Assembly: GCA_944387445.1 (NCBI GenBank)
Contig: CALXEX010000009.1
Coordinates: forward strand, 1 to 57,971
Origin: an uncultured Clostridia bacterium
Lineage (GTDB): Bacteria; Bacillota; Clostridia; TANB77; CAG-508
DNA: 57,971 bases
Reading direction: 5' to 3'
Shown here: piece after piece, positions 1-10,263 of the stretch
Numbering within the stretch: the stretch's first letter is position 1
Layout: each line of letters starts with the position of its first letter
The notes under the pieces: model-generated
What the model was told of the DNA's origin: nothing
The model's input: only the letters and a program-made list of their open reading frames with translations
Database searches by the model: none
Made by a program: the position numbers and the translations under genes

Positions 1-12
1 GAGGTAATTTAA

Positions 13-294
<282 letters not shown>

Positions 295-320
295 ATAAAA
301 ATTAAGGTTTATAAGAATTA

Positions 321-1977
<1,657 letters not shown>

Positions 1978-1981
1978 TAAA

Positions 1982-2024
1982 AAAGAACATATAAAGGATA
2001 AAATACTTTATATGTTCTTTTTTT
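1982..2024 (+). terminator. Rho-independent terminator of groESL
   Basis: A 14-bp stem (AAGAACATATAAAG and its complement) with a short loop and a run of seven T residues, starting a few bases after the groEL stop. Confidence 0.9.
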
Positions 2025-2026
2025 CG

Positions 2027-2078
2027 TATACAACAAGGTTAGGATTCTTATATAAAATTTTCCTATACAACAAGGTTA
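2027..2078. repeat. Direct repeat downstream of groEL
   Basis: TATACAACAAGGTTA occurs twice, at 2027-2041 and 2064-2078, 37 bases apart. The first copy abuts the groEL terminator T-run. The 14-base core TCGTATACAACAAG recurs after another terminator at 37818-37831 on the minus strand. Confidence 0.7.
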
Positions 2079-2095
2079 AACTATTTTATGAATTT

Positions 2096-3232
2096 TTAGA
2101 AAAATGTATGTATTTCAGATTTATCTGGAAGAATAGGTTCATAAACTGTTCCGGTAAACCATAAATCTTTTGAAACTTTGTCTCTAATAAAGAATAAGAA
2201 AGGTCGATTAATATTTATTACTTTAGGAGGTGTAGGGTTATAAAACATGCCTTCACTAAAGGTAAGAGTAACTGCAGATGCTTTTATCCCTTTTTCTGTA
2301 AAATCAATAGTGGCTTTATGTAATATATCATTAATAAAAAGAGTATTGTTTGAAATATTAGAAAAATCAGCTAATGAGTTATCAAACATATCTGTAATAC
2401 CTAAGTGCATTAAATTTTCTTTTAATAATAATGTGTTATTAAATGAAAATCTTGGAATAGAAATAGCTATACCATATTTTGTTTCGGAAGCTAAAGTAGA
2501 ATGATTTGTAATATCATTAAGGATATCTGAATGAAAATTTTCTATATAGGTAGACAGATTATCATTTGGCATAATAGCAATAAATTCTAATTGTATATTT
2601 TCATATTTTTTTAGATCCATTGTTACAGAAGTGATAGTCTCATCTTGATAATAAGAAAAATGATTATTCGAAGTTTCTTTTTGCATCATGACTGTTGGTA
2701 TGATAGAACCATTTTCCAAGTGAAAGTTTTTGATACTTATACTAGAAGCATCGAAATCATCTTCCCATTCCATATCAATAGCTAAAGCATTAATCAAAAG
2801 AGTGTCTGTGCTTTCTAAAAGAGTAGTATCTAAGATGTTTTGGATAATTCCTAAAGTTTTATTTTTAATCCAATCATTTATCGTGGTTGGATTTTTAAAT
2901 GAATCCAATTTTATTTCTGCATGATAGTTAGAAGTCAACCAATTTTTGTAATCTTCTTTAATGTGTTGAGCATATGAATCTTTTATAAATAGCCCATTTG
3001 CAAAAGATAAAATGGGGTAGATATTAGAGTAAGTATTGCAAAATGGTTGAATGCCAATCTGGCTTTCTAATTGCATTTTTGTATTTCCATTAGAACCGTC
3101 TTTTAACATGTTTAGACCACATAATATAGATAAAGGGCTATATACTGAATTTTCTTTTGTGTTGTTTAATTTTAAAAATGTTAATAAAAAATTTGTCAAA
3201 TGATCATTTCGAGGGATATGATTTGTTTCCAT
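2096..3232 (-). CDS. Serpin (serine protease inhibitor family, I4)
   Basis: A 378-residue serpin. I start it at the ATG at 3232, because AAAAGGTG is then well spaced; an in-frame GTG at 3241 is possible. The N-terminal NSVYSPLSILCGLNML block is the serpin helix region. The hinge TEKGIKASAV (around residues 312-322) and the C-terminal NRPFLFFIRDK...LWFTGTV block are family signatures. Serpins trap a protease by insertion of the cleaved reactive loop. Counting from the hinge Gly as P15 puts Met329-Phe330 at P1-P1', but alignment from the C-terminal side shifts this by a few residues. P14 Ile and P13 Lys are atypical for an inhibitory hinge. No signal peptide is seen, so it may act on a cytoplasmic protease or leave the cell by another route. 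It lies convergent to groEL and has no clear partner. Confidence 0.93.
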   Translation of the reverse strand: METNHIPRNDHLTNFLLTFLKLNNTKENSVYSPLSILCGLNMLKDGSNGNTKMQLESQIGIQPFCNTYSNIYPILSFANGLFIKDSYAQHIKEDYKNWLTSNYHAEIKLDSFKNPTTINDWIKNKTLGIIQNILDTTLLESTDTLLINALAIDMEWEDDFDASSISIKNFHLENGSIIPTVMMQKETSNNHFSYYQDETITSVTMDLKKYENIQLEFIAIMPNDNLSTYIENFHSDILNDITNHSTLASETKYGIAISIPRFSFNNTLLLKENLMHLGITDMFDNSLADFSNISNNTLFINDILHKATIDFTEKGIKASAVTLTFSEGMFYNPTPPKVININRPFLFFIRDKVSKDLWFTGTVYEPILPDKSEIHTFF

Positions 3233-3356
3233 TTGTATCACCTTTTAAGAATAATTAATAAAATTATCTTAATCCTTTCTCATAAATTTTATAAAATTAG
3301 TATAGCATAGAGGATAAGATATTACTATATATAAAATTAAAAAAAGTAAAAAGCAA

Positions 3357-3385
3357 TTGTCAAAAAATAAAACTTATACTATAAT
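3357..3385 (+). promoter_or_regulatory. Sigma-A-type promoter
   Basis: TTGTCA at 3357-3362, a 17-base spacer and TATAAT at 3380-3385. It lies 55 bases upstream of the DUF2207-like gene at 3440. Confidence 0.75.
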
Positions 3386-3439
3386 GAAATTGATTAAAAA
3401 GCTTATTATTGTAAAAATAGTAAAACATAGGAGAAAAGA

Positions 3440-4660
3440 ATGTTAATTTTCATTTTAATAATCATGATAGTATATTCATTCATAATGAAAAAGATAGTAT
3501 CAAAAAATAAAATGCAATATATATATTATAGAGATATTCCAAGTAAAGATTCTCCTGCAATTGTTGGAAAAGTAGTAAAAGGGCATACAGATGGAAATGA
3601 TATTATTGCAACAATTTTGACTCTTGTTAACAAAGGATATATTAGAATTGAAAAAGAAAAAGTGAGAGGAAAAGAAAAAACAGTCTTGTACTTAGAAAAA
3701 AATGCAAAAATATTGGAATTAAAAGAATACGAAATGTTTCTCATAAACCAAATATTTAAGGAGAATGATAGAATAGTATTTGAAGAGTATATAAAAAGCA
3801 ATACATTTAAGCAAAATTTTAAAACATTTGATGAAATGCTAGATAGAAGAATGAAAACGAAAAAGGTATATAAAACATCTTTATTAAAAAATATAAATAA
3901 AATTGTATTATTAGTTAGCTATTTTATATTCGGACTAAGTCTTTTTTACTCTATAATAACACCAATAACAATAGGAATTAATAACATGATTAAGTTAAAT
4001 ACACAAACTGTTATTAGTATAACATTAATGATTGCTGGAATTATATATGTATTTGTTGCATATCAATATGATTCATTCATTAATAAAAGAACAAATGCAT
4101 ATGAAAATATAAATTTAAATATTGCATATCTCATATTATGTGTTTTGTTAGGAGTATTTTTAATTTTTAGTAAAGGGATTAATTTATATAGTATATTAGA
4201 TGAAGAACTCGTATGGTATAAAATCAGTATAAATTTTATACTTTCAATTACAACACTTTTATATATGTTTCATGTAATAAAACATACACGAAAACAGGAA
4301 TATATATATTATATTTTTGTGATGATTAGTATACTCACAATGATATTTGAGATGAAGTTAGGAATGGGAATTTGTATACTATTTTTGGCAACATATGTAT
4401 TTTTTAAAACACCAAAACATACGCATTTAAAGAAAGAAGAAGATTTATATAAATGGATAGGTTTTAAAAATTATCTAGAAGATTATTCTATGCTATCACA
4501 ACAAGACTCTAATGCAATTATAATATGGGAAACATATTTAACATATGCAATAGCATTAGGTGTTAATAAAAAAATAGTAAAAAAATATGCACAATTAAAC
4601 CATACAGATTGGTTAAATGAAATATATTTAAAAAATATATATGTAGAATACTTTGAATAA
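3440..4660 (+). CDS. DUF2207-family membrane protein lacking the N-terminal domain
   Basis: A 406-residue multi-pass membrane protein. One hydrophobic segment is at residues 1-17. Then comes a cytoplasmic segment with RDIPSKDSPAIVGKVVKGHTDGNDIIATILTLVNKGYIRIE, typical of the middle of DUF2207 (YciQ-like) proteins. Several membrane helices lie between about 145 and 320, and the C-terminal block YKWIGFKNYLEDYSML...WETYLTYAIALGV is the most conserved DUF2207 feature. Full-length members carry an extracellular beta-rich domain before the first helix, which is missing here. The RBS is GGAGAA and a consensus promoter lies upstream. It is probably co-transcribed with the next gene. The function of the family is not established. 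Confidence 0.75.
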   Translation: MLIFILIIMIVYSFIMKKIVSKNKMQYIYYRDIPSKDSPAIVGKVVKGHTDGNDIIATILTLVNKGYIRIEKEKVRGKEKTVLYLEKNAKILELKEYEMFLINQIFKENDRIVFEEYIKSNTFKQNFKTFDEMLDRRMKTKKVYKTSLLKNINKIVLLVSYFIFGLSLFYSIITPITIGINNMIKLNTQTVISITLMIAGIIYVFVAYQYDSFINKRTNAYENINLNIAYLILCVLLGVFLIFSKGINLYSILDEELVWYKISINFILSITTLLYMFHVIKHTRKQEYIYYIFVMISILTMIFEMKLGMGICILFLATYVFFKTPKHTHLKKEEDLYKWIGFKNYLEDYSMLSQQDSNAIIIWETYLTYAIALGVNKKIVKKYAQLNHTDWLNEIYLKNIYVEYFE

Positions 4661-4676
4661 AAGGGGAGAAAGAGTA

Positions 4677-5603
4677 ATGGAAGAAAAAATTGTTAATAAA
4701 ATTATACCACTTAACACAATAATAGAAGTGGCAAATTATTTAGAAGATATGACAGAAGAATATAATAGAAAATTTCAAATAGATGCACGAAAAAATGAGG
4801 GAGTAAAATTTACTGAACAAGTGCATGAATTTAAAGGAGAGAAAGCAAGTGTAGATTACTTAATCCGATTTAAAGATGGTAAAGAAATTAAAAAATCAGA
4901 TTATAATTGGTTTGTAGGGATGTTAAATAATCTGAGTATCATAAAAGGAATACGCATTTTTTCTACCATCAAATATCATGTAGTAGATAGAAAGAGTGGT
5001 AGAGATACTCAATTTATGCATTTGTATACATTTGTGAATTTTAGTGAAGAAATGGCTAGTATCAAAGTTGAAGGAAAAAATATGGAAGAAGAAACTTATA
5101 GAGTACATTCTTACATCAAAGGAATGATAGAAAACAATGAACACAGATATAATAAGACAGTAAAAAATAGAAAACTTAGAATACAAAGCTTAAGTTTTTC
5201 AATTGGTTTTATCTTATCATATATTATATATTTTATATTACTTGCAAATAAGAATAATTTTTCTATCAGTTTAGCAAGTTACCTTGATAATAAGATGATA
5301 CTTGTTTTTGGACAATGGTTTATTGCCGCAATTATAGGAAATATATTTGGCTTACCAATTATGATGGCATTATATAAGAATATTCTACCAAAAGCAAAAG
5401 TTTCTCATTATAGTCGAAATGTTCATAGAAATGTATATGTGGATAATATAGAGAATTATATTTCAAATAACGAAGTACAGATTGGTAAGTTTGCCAATAA
5501 TGGAAAAAATAGGGAGATTATAGAAAAAATATATAAAGTGACTAGTAAAATTGTTTTAGTACAATTAGCAATTAGTATCATATTATTTCTTATATTAAAG
5601 TAG
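4677..5603 (+). CDS. Membrane protein of unknown function
   Basis: A 308-residue protein when started at the ATG at 4677, which has the RBS AAGGGGAG 8 bases away. An in-frame ATG at 4653 would overlap the previous gene and lacks an RBS. Residues 1-160 are soluble and charged. Two hydrophobic helices lie near 172-190 and 210-235, and a third closes the C-terminus. I do not recognise a family. The 16-base gap to the DUF2207-like gene suggests one operon, so the two may act together at the membrane. Confidence 0.7.
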   Translation: MEEKIVNKIIPLNTIIEVANYLEDMTEEYNRKFQIDARKNEGVKFTEQVHEFKGEKASVDYLIRFKDGKEIKKSDYNWFVGMLNNLSIIKGIRIFSTIKYHVVDRKSGRDTQFMHLYTFVNFSEEMASIKVEGKNMEEETYRVHSYIKGMIENNEHRYNKTVKNRKLRIQSLSFSIGFILSYIIYFILLANKNNFSISLASYLDNKMILVFGQWFIAAIIGNIFGLPIMMALYKNILPKAKVSHYSRNVHRNVYVDNIENYISNNEVQIGKFANNGKNREIIEKIYKVTSKIVLVQLAISIILFLILK

Positions 5604-5622
5604 GGTAAAAAATAAATGCAAT

Positions 5623-5666
5623 AAAAGAGAACATTTAACCGTTATTGTAGTTAAATGTTCTCTTTT
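5623..5666. terminator. Bidirectional terminator
   Basis: A perfect 17-bp stem (AAAAGAGAACATTTAAC and its complement) with a 10-base loop and T-runs in both directions, between two converging genes. Confidence 0.9.
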
Positions 5667-5681
5667 GTTGCTGTCATGGTA

Positions 5682-6440
5682 TCAATTTGAAACATTAATT
5701 TTTTCACCATTGTATGTTGTAGCAATTAATGAGGTAGCTTCATGCATAGCACCTGTATATGTAATATTAACTACTTCAATAGAAATAACTTGACTTAAGT
5801 CTTCTACTTTTTGAGCAACAAAATTATTTGAATTTATCATTGTATCATCTATATAATATACAGTTCCACTTCTGGTTAAAAAGTAAACAGCTATTGGTAT
5901 AGCACCTTCTTCAGAAGAGAGAATTTTTATAGAAACGACTTCTTCACTTATTCCTGTTATTGACTTAGATATATCTGTATCAGAATTTGCTGTATGCATA
6001 TTAAAAAGTATTTCTCCATTATAAAGACCAACGGTTGTATATTCTACATCTGTTATATTTTGGGAATTATCTTCAAGAACCATATAAATAGAGTCATTTG
6101 GATTATTCGTACAATTACTTCCTTCTATTTGTGTACCGGTTTTTGTATATAGCATATCCATAGTTTCTGAAAAAGATATTGGTGCTTCATTAGAAGAAGA
6201 GTCTTCTGTCGTATTTGCTTGGGTAGATGTAGAATTATTGGCATTGGCTAATTCAGTTTCAAGTTTTTGAATTTGAGATTTAAGTTCTGTGATTTCTACT
6301 TCTTTGGAATCTGGTACACTCGAAGTAGTGTTTATCTGAAGATAAATATAAAAAGATGTTATAATCAAAATGATAAGAACAATGATAATTAAGAAAGTGA
6401 TTAGAAGACGATGTGTTTTTGTACCCTTTCTTTCTTCCAT
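5682..6440 (-). CDS. Membrane-anchored protein with coiled coil
   Basis: A 252-residue protein from the ATG at 6440, where AAGGGGG is 8 bases upstream; a GTG at 6449 overlaps that RBS. A short basic cytoplasmic start is followed by one hydrophobic helix (about residues 10-34). Next come a short coiled coil (EVEITELKSQIQKLETELAN, about 43-62), a Ser/Thr/Asn-rich linker and a C-terminal domain of roughly 150 residues that should lie outside the cell. No known family is recognised. Its architecture resembles that of the minus-strand protein at 9295-10092, but I see no sequence similarity. Confidence 0.7.
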   Translation of the reverse strand: MEERKGTKTHRLLITFLIIIVLIILIITSFYIYLQINTTSSVPDSKEVEITELKSQIQKLETELANANNSTSTQANTTEDSSSNEAPISFSETMDMLYTKTGTQIEGSNCTNNPNDSIYMVLEDNSQNITDVEYTTVGLYNGEILFNMHTANSDTDISKSITGISEEVVSIKILSSEEGAIPIAVYFLTRSGTVYYIDDTMINSNNFVAQKVEDLSQVISIEVVNITYTGAMHEATSLIATTYNGEKINVSN

Positions 6441-6542
6441 TTTTTTCACCCCCTTTTATTATTAAAATATAAATTGTAATTATGACATCATAATATCATG
6501 TGTGTCTTTTTTTTACAATAGAACTATGAAAAAGATGAGAAA

Positions 6543-6632
6543 ATGAATGGAATGTATTAATAAAATGATAAATACAGAGATGGAAAATTAAAAAAATCCA
6601 TCTCTGTATTTTATATATTAAGGTTAAACTAT
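6543..6632. repeat. Echo of the groEL 3' end plus hairpin
   Basis: Positions 6543-6565 match the last codons and stop of groEL (1960-1982) at 22 of 23 bases. They are followed by a 15-bp hairpin (6570-6584 with 6597-6611) and then by AAGGTTAAACTAT (6620-6632), which also lies downstream of groEL at 2072-2084. The order is the same at both sites, but the hairpin sequences differ. No GroEL-like coding sequence precedes it. Confidence 0.55.
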
Positions 6633-6702
6633 AATAAGAGGAACTATAAAAATTAGCAAAGGATAGAGGAAATATTATAAATAGATTGTTATTTAATATA
6701 AC

Positions 6703-6736
6703 AAAAAGACTTATACAGAAAAGTATAAGTCTTTTT
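6703..6736 (-). terminator. Terminator of the tRNA operon
   Basis: A 14-bp stem (AAAAAGACTTATAC and its complement, 6-base loop) directly downstream, in the minus direction, of tRNA-Phe. Confidence 0.85.
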
Positions 6737-6739
6737 TTC

Positions 6740-6815
<76 letters not shown>

Positions 6816-6824
6816 ATAAAAAAA

Positions 6825-6901
6825 TGGCGACCCGGAACGGGCTCGAACCGTCGACCTCTAGCGTGACAGGCTAGCGTTCTAACCAACTGAACTACCGGGC
6901 C
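6825..6901 (-). tRNA. tRNA-Asp (GUC)
   Basis: A 77-base cloverleaf on the minus strand with acceptor GGCCCGG/CCGGGUC, discriminator G and an encoded CCA. The anticodon loop CTGTCAC gives GTC. Confidence 0.97.
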
Positions 6902-6909
6902 GTAAAACA

Positions 6910-6985
6910 TGGTGGTCGCTACAGGGCTCGAACCTGTGACCCCCTGCTTGTAAGGCAGATGCTCTCCCAGCTGAGCTAAGCGACC
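6910..6985 (-). tRNA. tRNA-Val (UAC)
   Basis: A 76-base cloverleaf on the minus strand with acceptor GGUCGCU/AGCGACC, discriminator A and an encoded CCA. The anticodon loop CTTACAA gives TAC. First gene of the tRNA operon. Confidence 0.97.
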
Positions 6986-7005
6986 ATGTCCTTTCGACGA
7001 AATCT

Positions 7006-7034
7006 AGTATACAAAATTTTTAATAAGTTGTCAA
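7006..7034 (-). promoter_or_regulatory. Consensus promoter of the tRNA operon
   Basis: On the minus strand, TTGACA (7034-7029), exactly 17 bases, then TATACT (7011-7006), 20 bases before tRNA-Val. It is among the closest sigma-A matches in the window, as expected for a stable-RNA operon. The A-rich stretch further upstream (7040-7090) could act as an UP element. Confidence 0.9.
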
Positions 7035-7250
7035 TAGATTTTTATAAAAAATTCAAAAAAAATTCAAAAAAAATTCAAAAAAATTTAAACTGATCTCCCA
7101 AACACTTGAAAAATACTAAAAAAGAACGATTTTAAAAATTAGAAATAAAAAAATAGAAACAGTAACACAAATCCATAAAAAACATATTATATATCATACA
7201 GAAGAAAGAAAAGAAAAACATAGTTCTTTTAACGGAAGGAGGTCTAGACT

Positions 7251-7367
7251 ATGCCAGAGAACAGAGGATGCGGAGGATTCGGATTTGGTGATGATTGTTG
7301 CTGGATTATAATCCTTATCTTATTAATATGCTGTTGTTGCGGAGGTAACAGAGGAGGATGTTGCTAA
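7251..7367 (+). CDS. 38-residue Cys- and Gly-rich membrane peptide
   Basis: A short gene with a very good RBS (AAGGAGGT, 7 bases before the ATG). The product begins MPENRGCGGFGFGDDCCW, continues with a hydrophobic stretch (IIILILLI) and then runs of Cys and Gly (CCCCGG...GGCC). It has nine cysteines in 38 residues and one short membrane-spanning or membrane-dipping segment. Its layout recalls the small Gly-rich YjcZ/sporulation peptides of Bacillota, but the Cys content is different. A terminator lies 44 bases after the stop, so it is a self-contained transcription unit. Function unknown. Confidence 0.7.
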   Translation: MPENRGCGGFGFGDDCCWIIILILLICCCCGGNRGGCC

Positions 7368-7410
7368 TCCTATAAAGTTACTTGTCGAATAGGAGAAAAT
7401 GATTTATCCT

Positions 7411-7440
7411 AAAAAGAGAAGTGGTTTTCACTTCTCTTTT
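7411..7440. terminator. Bidirectional terminator
   Basis: A 12-bp stem AAAAGAGAAGTG with a 5-base loop and T/A runs on both sides, between the 38-residue peptide gene and the convergent acyl-CoA synthetase gene. Confidence 0.85.
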
Positions 7441-7466
7441 AACTATTGTGTGTCCTCAATCGGACA

Positions 7467-9218
7467 TTATTTCTCATCATATTTCATATTGTCACCATAT
7501 CGTTTTACTTTTTGTGTCGTTGTTTTTTCAAACTCTTTATCTCTAATAATAAATCCTTTAATATGTTTATAATTTGGTAATTTACTATTAACATTTGAAA
7601 CAACATCAGAAATAATTTTTTTAATTTCTTCTTTTGTAGGAACACTACCTTTTAAATATTCTGAAATAGCTTCCAAATTTGGATAGATTTGTGCTTTTAC
7701 ATAGGTTTCATCATCATCTTCCTCTTGAATACCTTGAACCAAAGCTTCAGATATTAAAGGATTGTCATTTAAGTAATATTCTACTTCTTCAGGGTAAATA
7801 TTTTTTCCATTTTTGGTTACGATAACACTTTTACATCTACCTGTAATGTATAAATAACCATTTTCATCAATTTTTCCTAAGTCACCTGTATGGAACCAGC
7901 CGTCTTTCATGACATTTGCAGTTGCTTCGGGGGTATTATAATATCCTAACATAACATTTGGACCTTTAACGATAATTTCACCAATGCCTTCACTATTTGG
8001 AGAATCAATTTTATATTCTACATTGGGAATAGGTAGTCCAGCAGAATCATCTTTTTGGAAGAAGTCTGTGTTTCCAGCGACTAAAGGAGAACATTCTGTT
8101 AAACCATATCCTTGTAAGGTATTTAAGTTTAATTTTCGAAAATCAGATAAAATTTCTGGATTAGCAGAAGCAGCACCAACAATAAATACACGTAATCTTC
8201 CGCCAAGTGTATTTTTGACTTTGGTTTTTACTATTTTCTTTAAAAAGAAAGGAAGTGTGTCAAATGGATTTTCATCTTGATTTTCTTTTCTATATTTTGC
8301 TGGTAATGTTTTATTCATATTTCTAACAATGGTTTTATGCATTTTTTCTAATAGTAAAGGAACACATAAAATGACAGAAGGGTGAAATTCAGCCATATTT
8401 TTTGCAATATATCGTAATCCTTCACAATGTGCAATACTGGCGCCACTATAAATTGGTAATAAAAAGCCTAATGTACATTCATATGTATGATGTAAGGGAA
8501 GGACTGAGAAAAATAAGTCACTTCTTTTTACTTTTACAATTCCATAAGTGGAAAGAATATTAGAGCAGATATTTCTTTGTGATAAACAAACGCCTTTTGC
8601 ATTTCCGGTTGTTCCAGAAGTAAATAACAAAACACGTAATTCATCAGGATCAATTTGAATATGATCGAAATCATGAAAGCCATTTAAATAACTATCTTTT
8701 CCAAATATTTTAAGATTATCAAAATATAAGATATCGTTTGTTTTTGCATCAATTTTATCAAAAGAAATCAATGTGGTTTCTTTATTATTTAGTTCTTCTA
8801 TATGTTCTTTTACAGGAGTTAAATTTTTTAAATCTCCTAATATGCAAACAGCTTCTGAAACATTCATAAAGTTAATAACATCATCTGAATGCAATTCTTT
8901 ATCAATCGGAACAACAATGCCTACAATAGAAGCAGCTAAATAAGATACACACCATTTATAGCTGTTTTTTCCAATGACAGCAATTCTTTTATTTAAAAAG
9001 CCTCGTTTGATTAAATCTGTTCCCAAATAAACGACATCATTTTTAAATTCTTCATAGGTAATAGATACAATGTTTCCGTCTTCATTTTTAAGCTTAAAAG
9101 CTGTTCTAGATTTAAAGTTTTCAGCAGAATTGTATAACATATCTTTAAAATTGGTAACATTTTCTGTTTTATGATATTTTAATTTTAATTGTTCAGAAAC
9201 TGGTATGTTCGTTTTCAT
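7467..9218 (-). CDS. AMP-forming acyl-CoA synthetase (long-chain fatty acid-CoA ligase family)
   Basis: A 583-residue adenylate-forming enzyme. The P-loop-like motif SGTTGNAKG is at residues 201-209. The A5 motif GYGLTECSP and the A7/A8 region (DGWFHTGDLGKIDENGYLYITGRCKSVIVTKNGKNIYPEEVE) are intact. The enzyme activates a carboxylic acid, probably a fatty acid, with ATP and then transfers it to CoA or another thiol acceptor. Length and the GRCKSVIV hinge fit the long-chain branch; the exact substrate cannot be read from the sequence. The RBS GAGGAGG precedes the ATG. It appears to be a single-gene unit; the neighbours give no pathway context. Confidence 0.92.
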   Translation of the reverse strand: MKTNIPVSEQLKLKYHKTENVTNFKDMLYNSAENFKSRTAFKLKNEDGNIVSITYEEFKNDVVYLGTDLIKRGFLNKRIAVIGKNSYKWCVSYLAASIVGIVVPIDKELHSDDVINFMNVSEAVCILGDLKNLTPVKEHIEELNNKETTLISFDKIDAKTNDILYFDNLKIFGKDSYLNGFHDFDHIQIDPDELRVLLFTSGTTGNAKGVCLSQRNICSNILSTYGIVKVKRSDLFFSVLPLHHTYECTLGFLLPIYSGASIAHCEGLRYIAKNMAEFHPSVILCVPLLLEKMHKTIVRNMNKTLPAKYRKENQDENPFDTLPFFLKKIVKTKVKNTLGGRLRVFIVGAASANPEILSDFRKLNLNTLQGYGLTECSPLVAGNTDFFQKDDSAGLPIPNVEYKIDSPNSEGIGEIIVKGPNVMLGYYNTPEATANVMKDGWFHTGDLGKIDENGYLYITGRCKSVIVTKNGKNIYPEEVEYYLNDNPLISEALVQGIQEEDDDETYVKAQIYPNLEAISEYLKGSVPTKEEIKKIISDVVSNVNSKLPNYKHIKGFIIRDKEFEKTTTQKVKRYGDNMKYDEK

Positions 9219-9294
9219 ATTTTATAATCCTCCTCGTTTAGATAATATATTTTGTTTAGTAACTATATATTACCACAATATGTGGAATCAATCA

Positions 9295-10092
9295 TTAGTT
9301 GTAACGATAAAAAGTAGCATTTGTATCTTGCTTAATTGTTAAATTACCATCTAATATAGTTTTATCTCCAGAAGAAAGTGGAATATCAATAGATATGGTT
9401 GTTTTAAAATCTTCATCCAAATTATTGGTAATATAGATGTCAAATGAAAGTGTGCAACAGATATCTTCTAGATTGATATTACATTTTTGTAGTAAAGAAC
9501 CATCATAGGTAATTGGTGATGAAATATCTGTTATCGTATAATCAGATTTTATATTAGAATTTACATAGCTAAAAGTTAAAGGGTTTGCTAAATTATTATA
9601 TAAAGTTGGTGTACTTAAATCTGTTTCATCATGAGAAGTAATTGTAAATTCAAAAGGATCTGTTATTTGATTAGCTTCATTTATATCACTTTTAGCAAAA
9701 TCATAGATACTTTTAAAATATAATTTTGGTTCTCCTAATTTGGGCATATTGGAAAATTGTATATTTTCAATATGAACTTTCTTCAAAGTATTTTCTAAAG
9801 TGTTTTCATCAGATGTGTTTTTTAGAAATAAAGCAATATCTGTATATTGATATAAATTCTGTATGGTAAAGTTATTGGCTGTATTGGTTTTGTAACTGGC
9901 ATCAGCACTACTAAATAAAGTGATAGAATCTACTGTAAAAATTGTAGACTGATTTTTATCTGCAAAACGTAATATATCTTCTTCAAAATTTTTCTTTAAT
10001 ATGTATTTTTGAAAAACAAAAAATGCAAGAATGATAACAATACTAATTAAAATAATGGTAATCATCGTTAAAATGATTTTTGATTTTTCCAT
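9295..10092 (-). CDS. Single-pass membrane-anchored protein, unknown function
   Basis: A 265-residue protein. A basic start is followed by one strong hydrophobic helix (about residues 7-28), which leaves a C-terminal domain of about 230 residues outside the cell. That domain is polar, with many Thr/Asn/Ser and predicted beta-strand-like alternation. There are two cysteines close together (DICCTLSF, near residue 213). No family recognised. RBS AAAGGAA. It is divergent from the glucosaminidase gene at 10264. Confidence 0.65.
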   Translation of the reverse strand: MEKSKIILTMITIILISIVIILAFFVFQKYILKKNFEEDILRFADKNQSTIFTVDSITLFSSADASYKTNTANNFTIQNLYQYTDIALFLKNTSDENTLENTLKKVHIENIQFSNMPKLGEPKLYFKSIYDFAKSDINEANQITDPFEFTITSHDETDLSTPTLYNNLANPLTFSYVNSNIKSDYTITDISSPITYDGSLLQKCNINLEDICCTLSFDIYITNNLDEDFKTTISIDIPLSSGDKTILDGNLTIKQDTNATFYRYN

Positions 10093-10218
10093 AGTAATCG
10101 TATTCCTTTCTTAAAGCATAATCTCGTCGGAAAAGAATTTTGTAAACACTTATATAATAGTATAAAAAAGCAAGAAAATCAATAGAAAAAAAGCATAAGA
10201 ATTTTCCAAATTTTTAAA

Positions 10219-10247
10219 TTGACAAAAGTAGACATAAACGGTAAAAT
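10219..10247 (+). promoter_or_regulatory. Sigma-A-type promoter of the glucosaminidase gene
   Basis: TTGACA at 10219-10224, a 17-base spacer and TAAAAT at 10242-10247, only 16 bases before the start codon, so the 5' leader is very short. Confidence 0.75.
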
Positions 10248-10263
10248 AATGATAGGTGATTAG

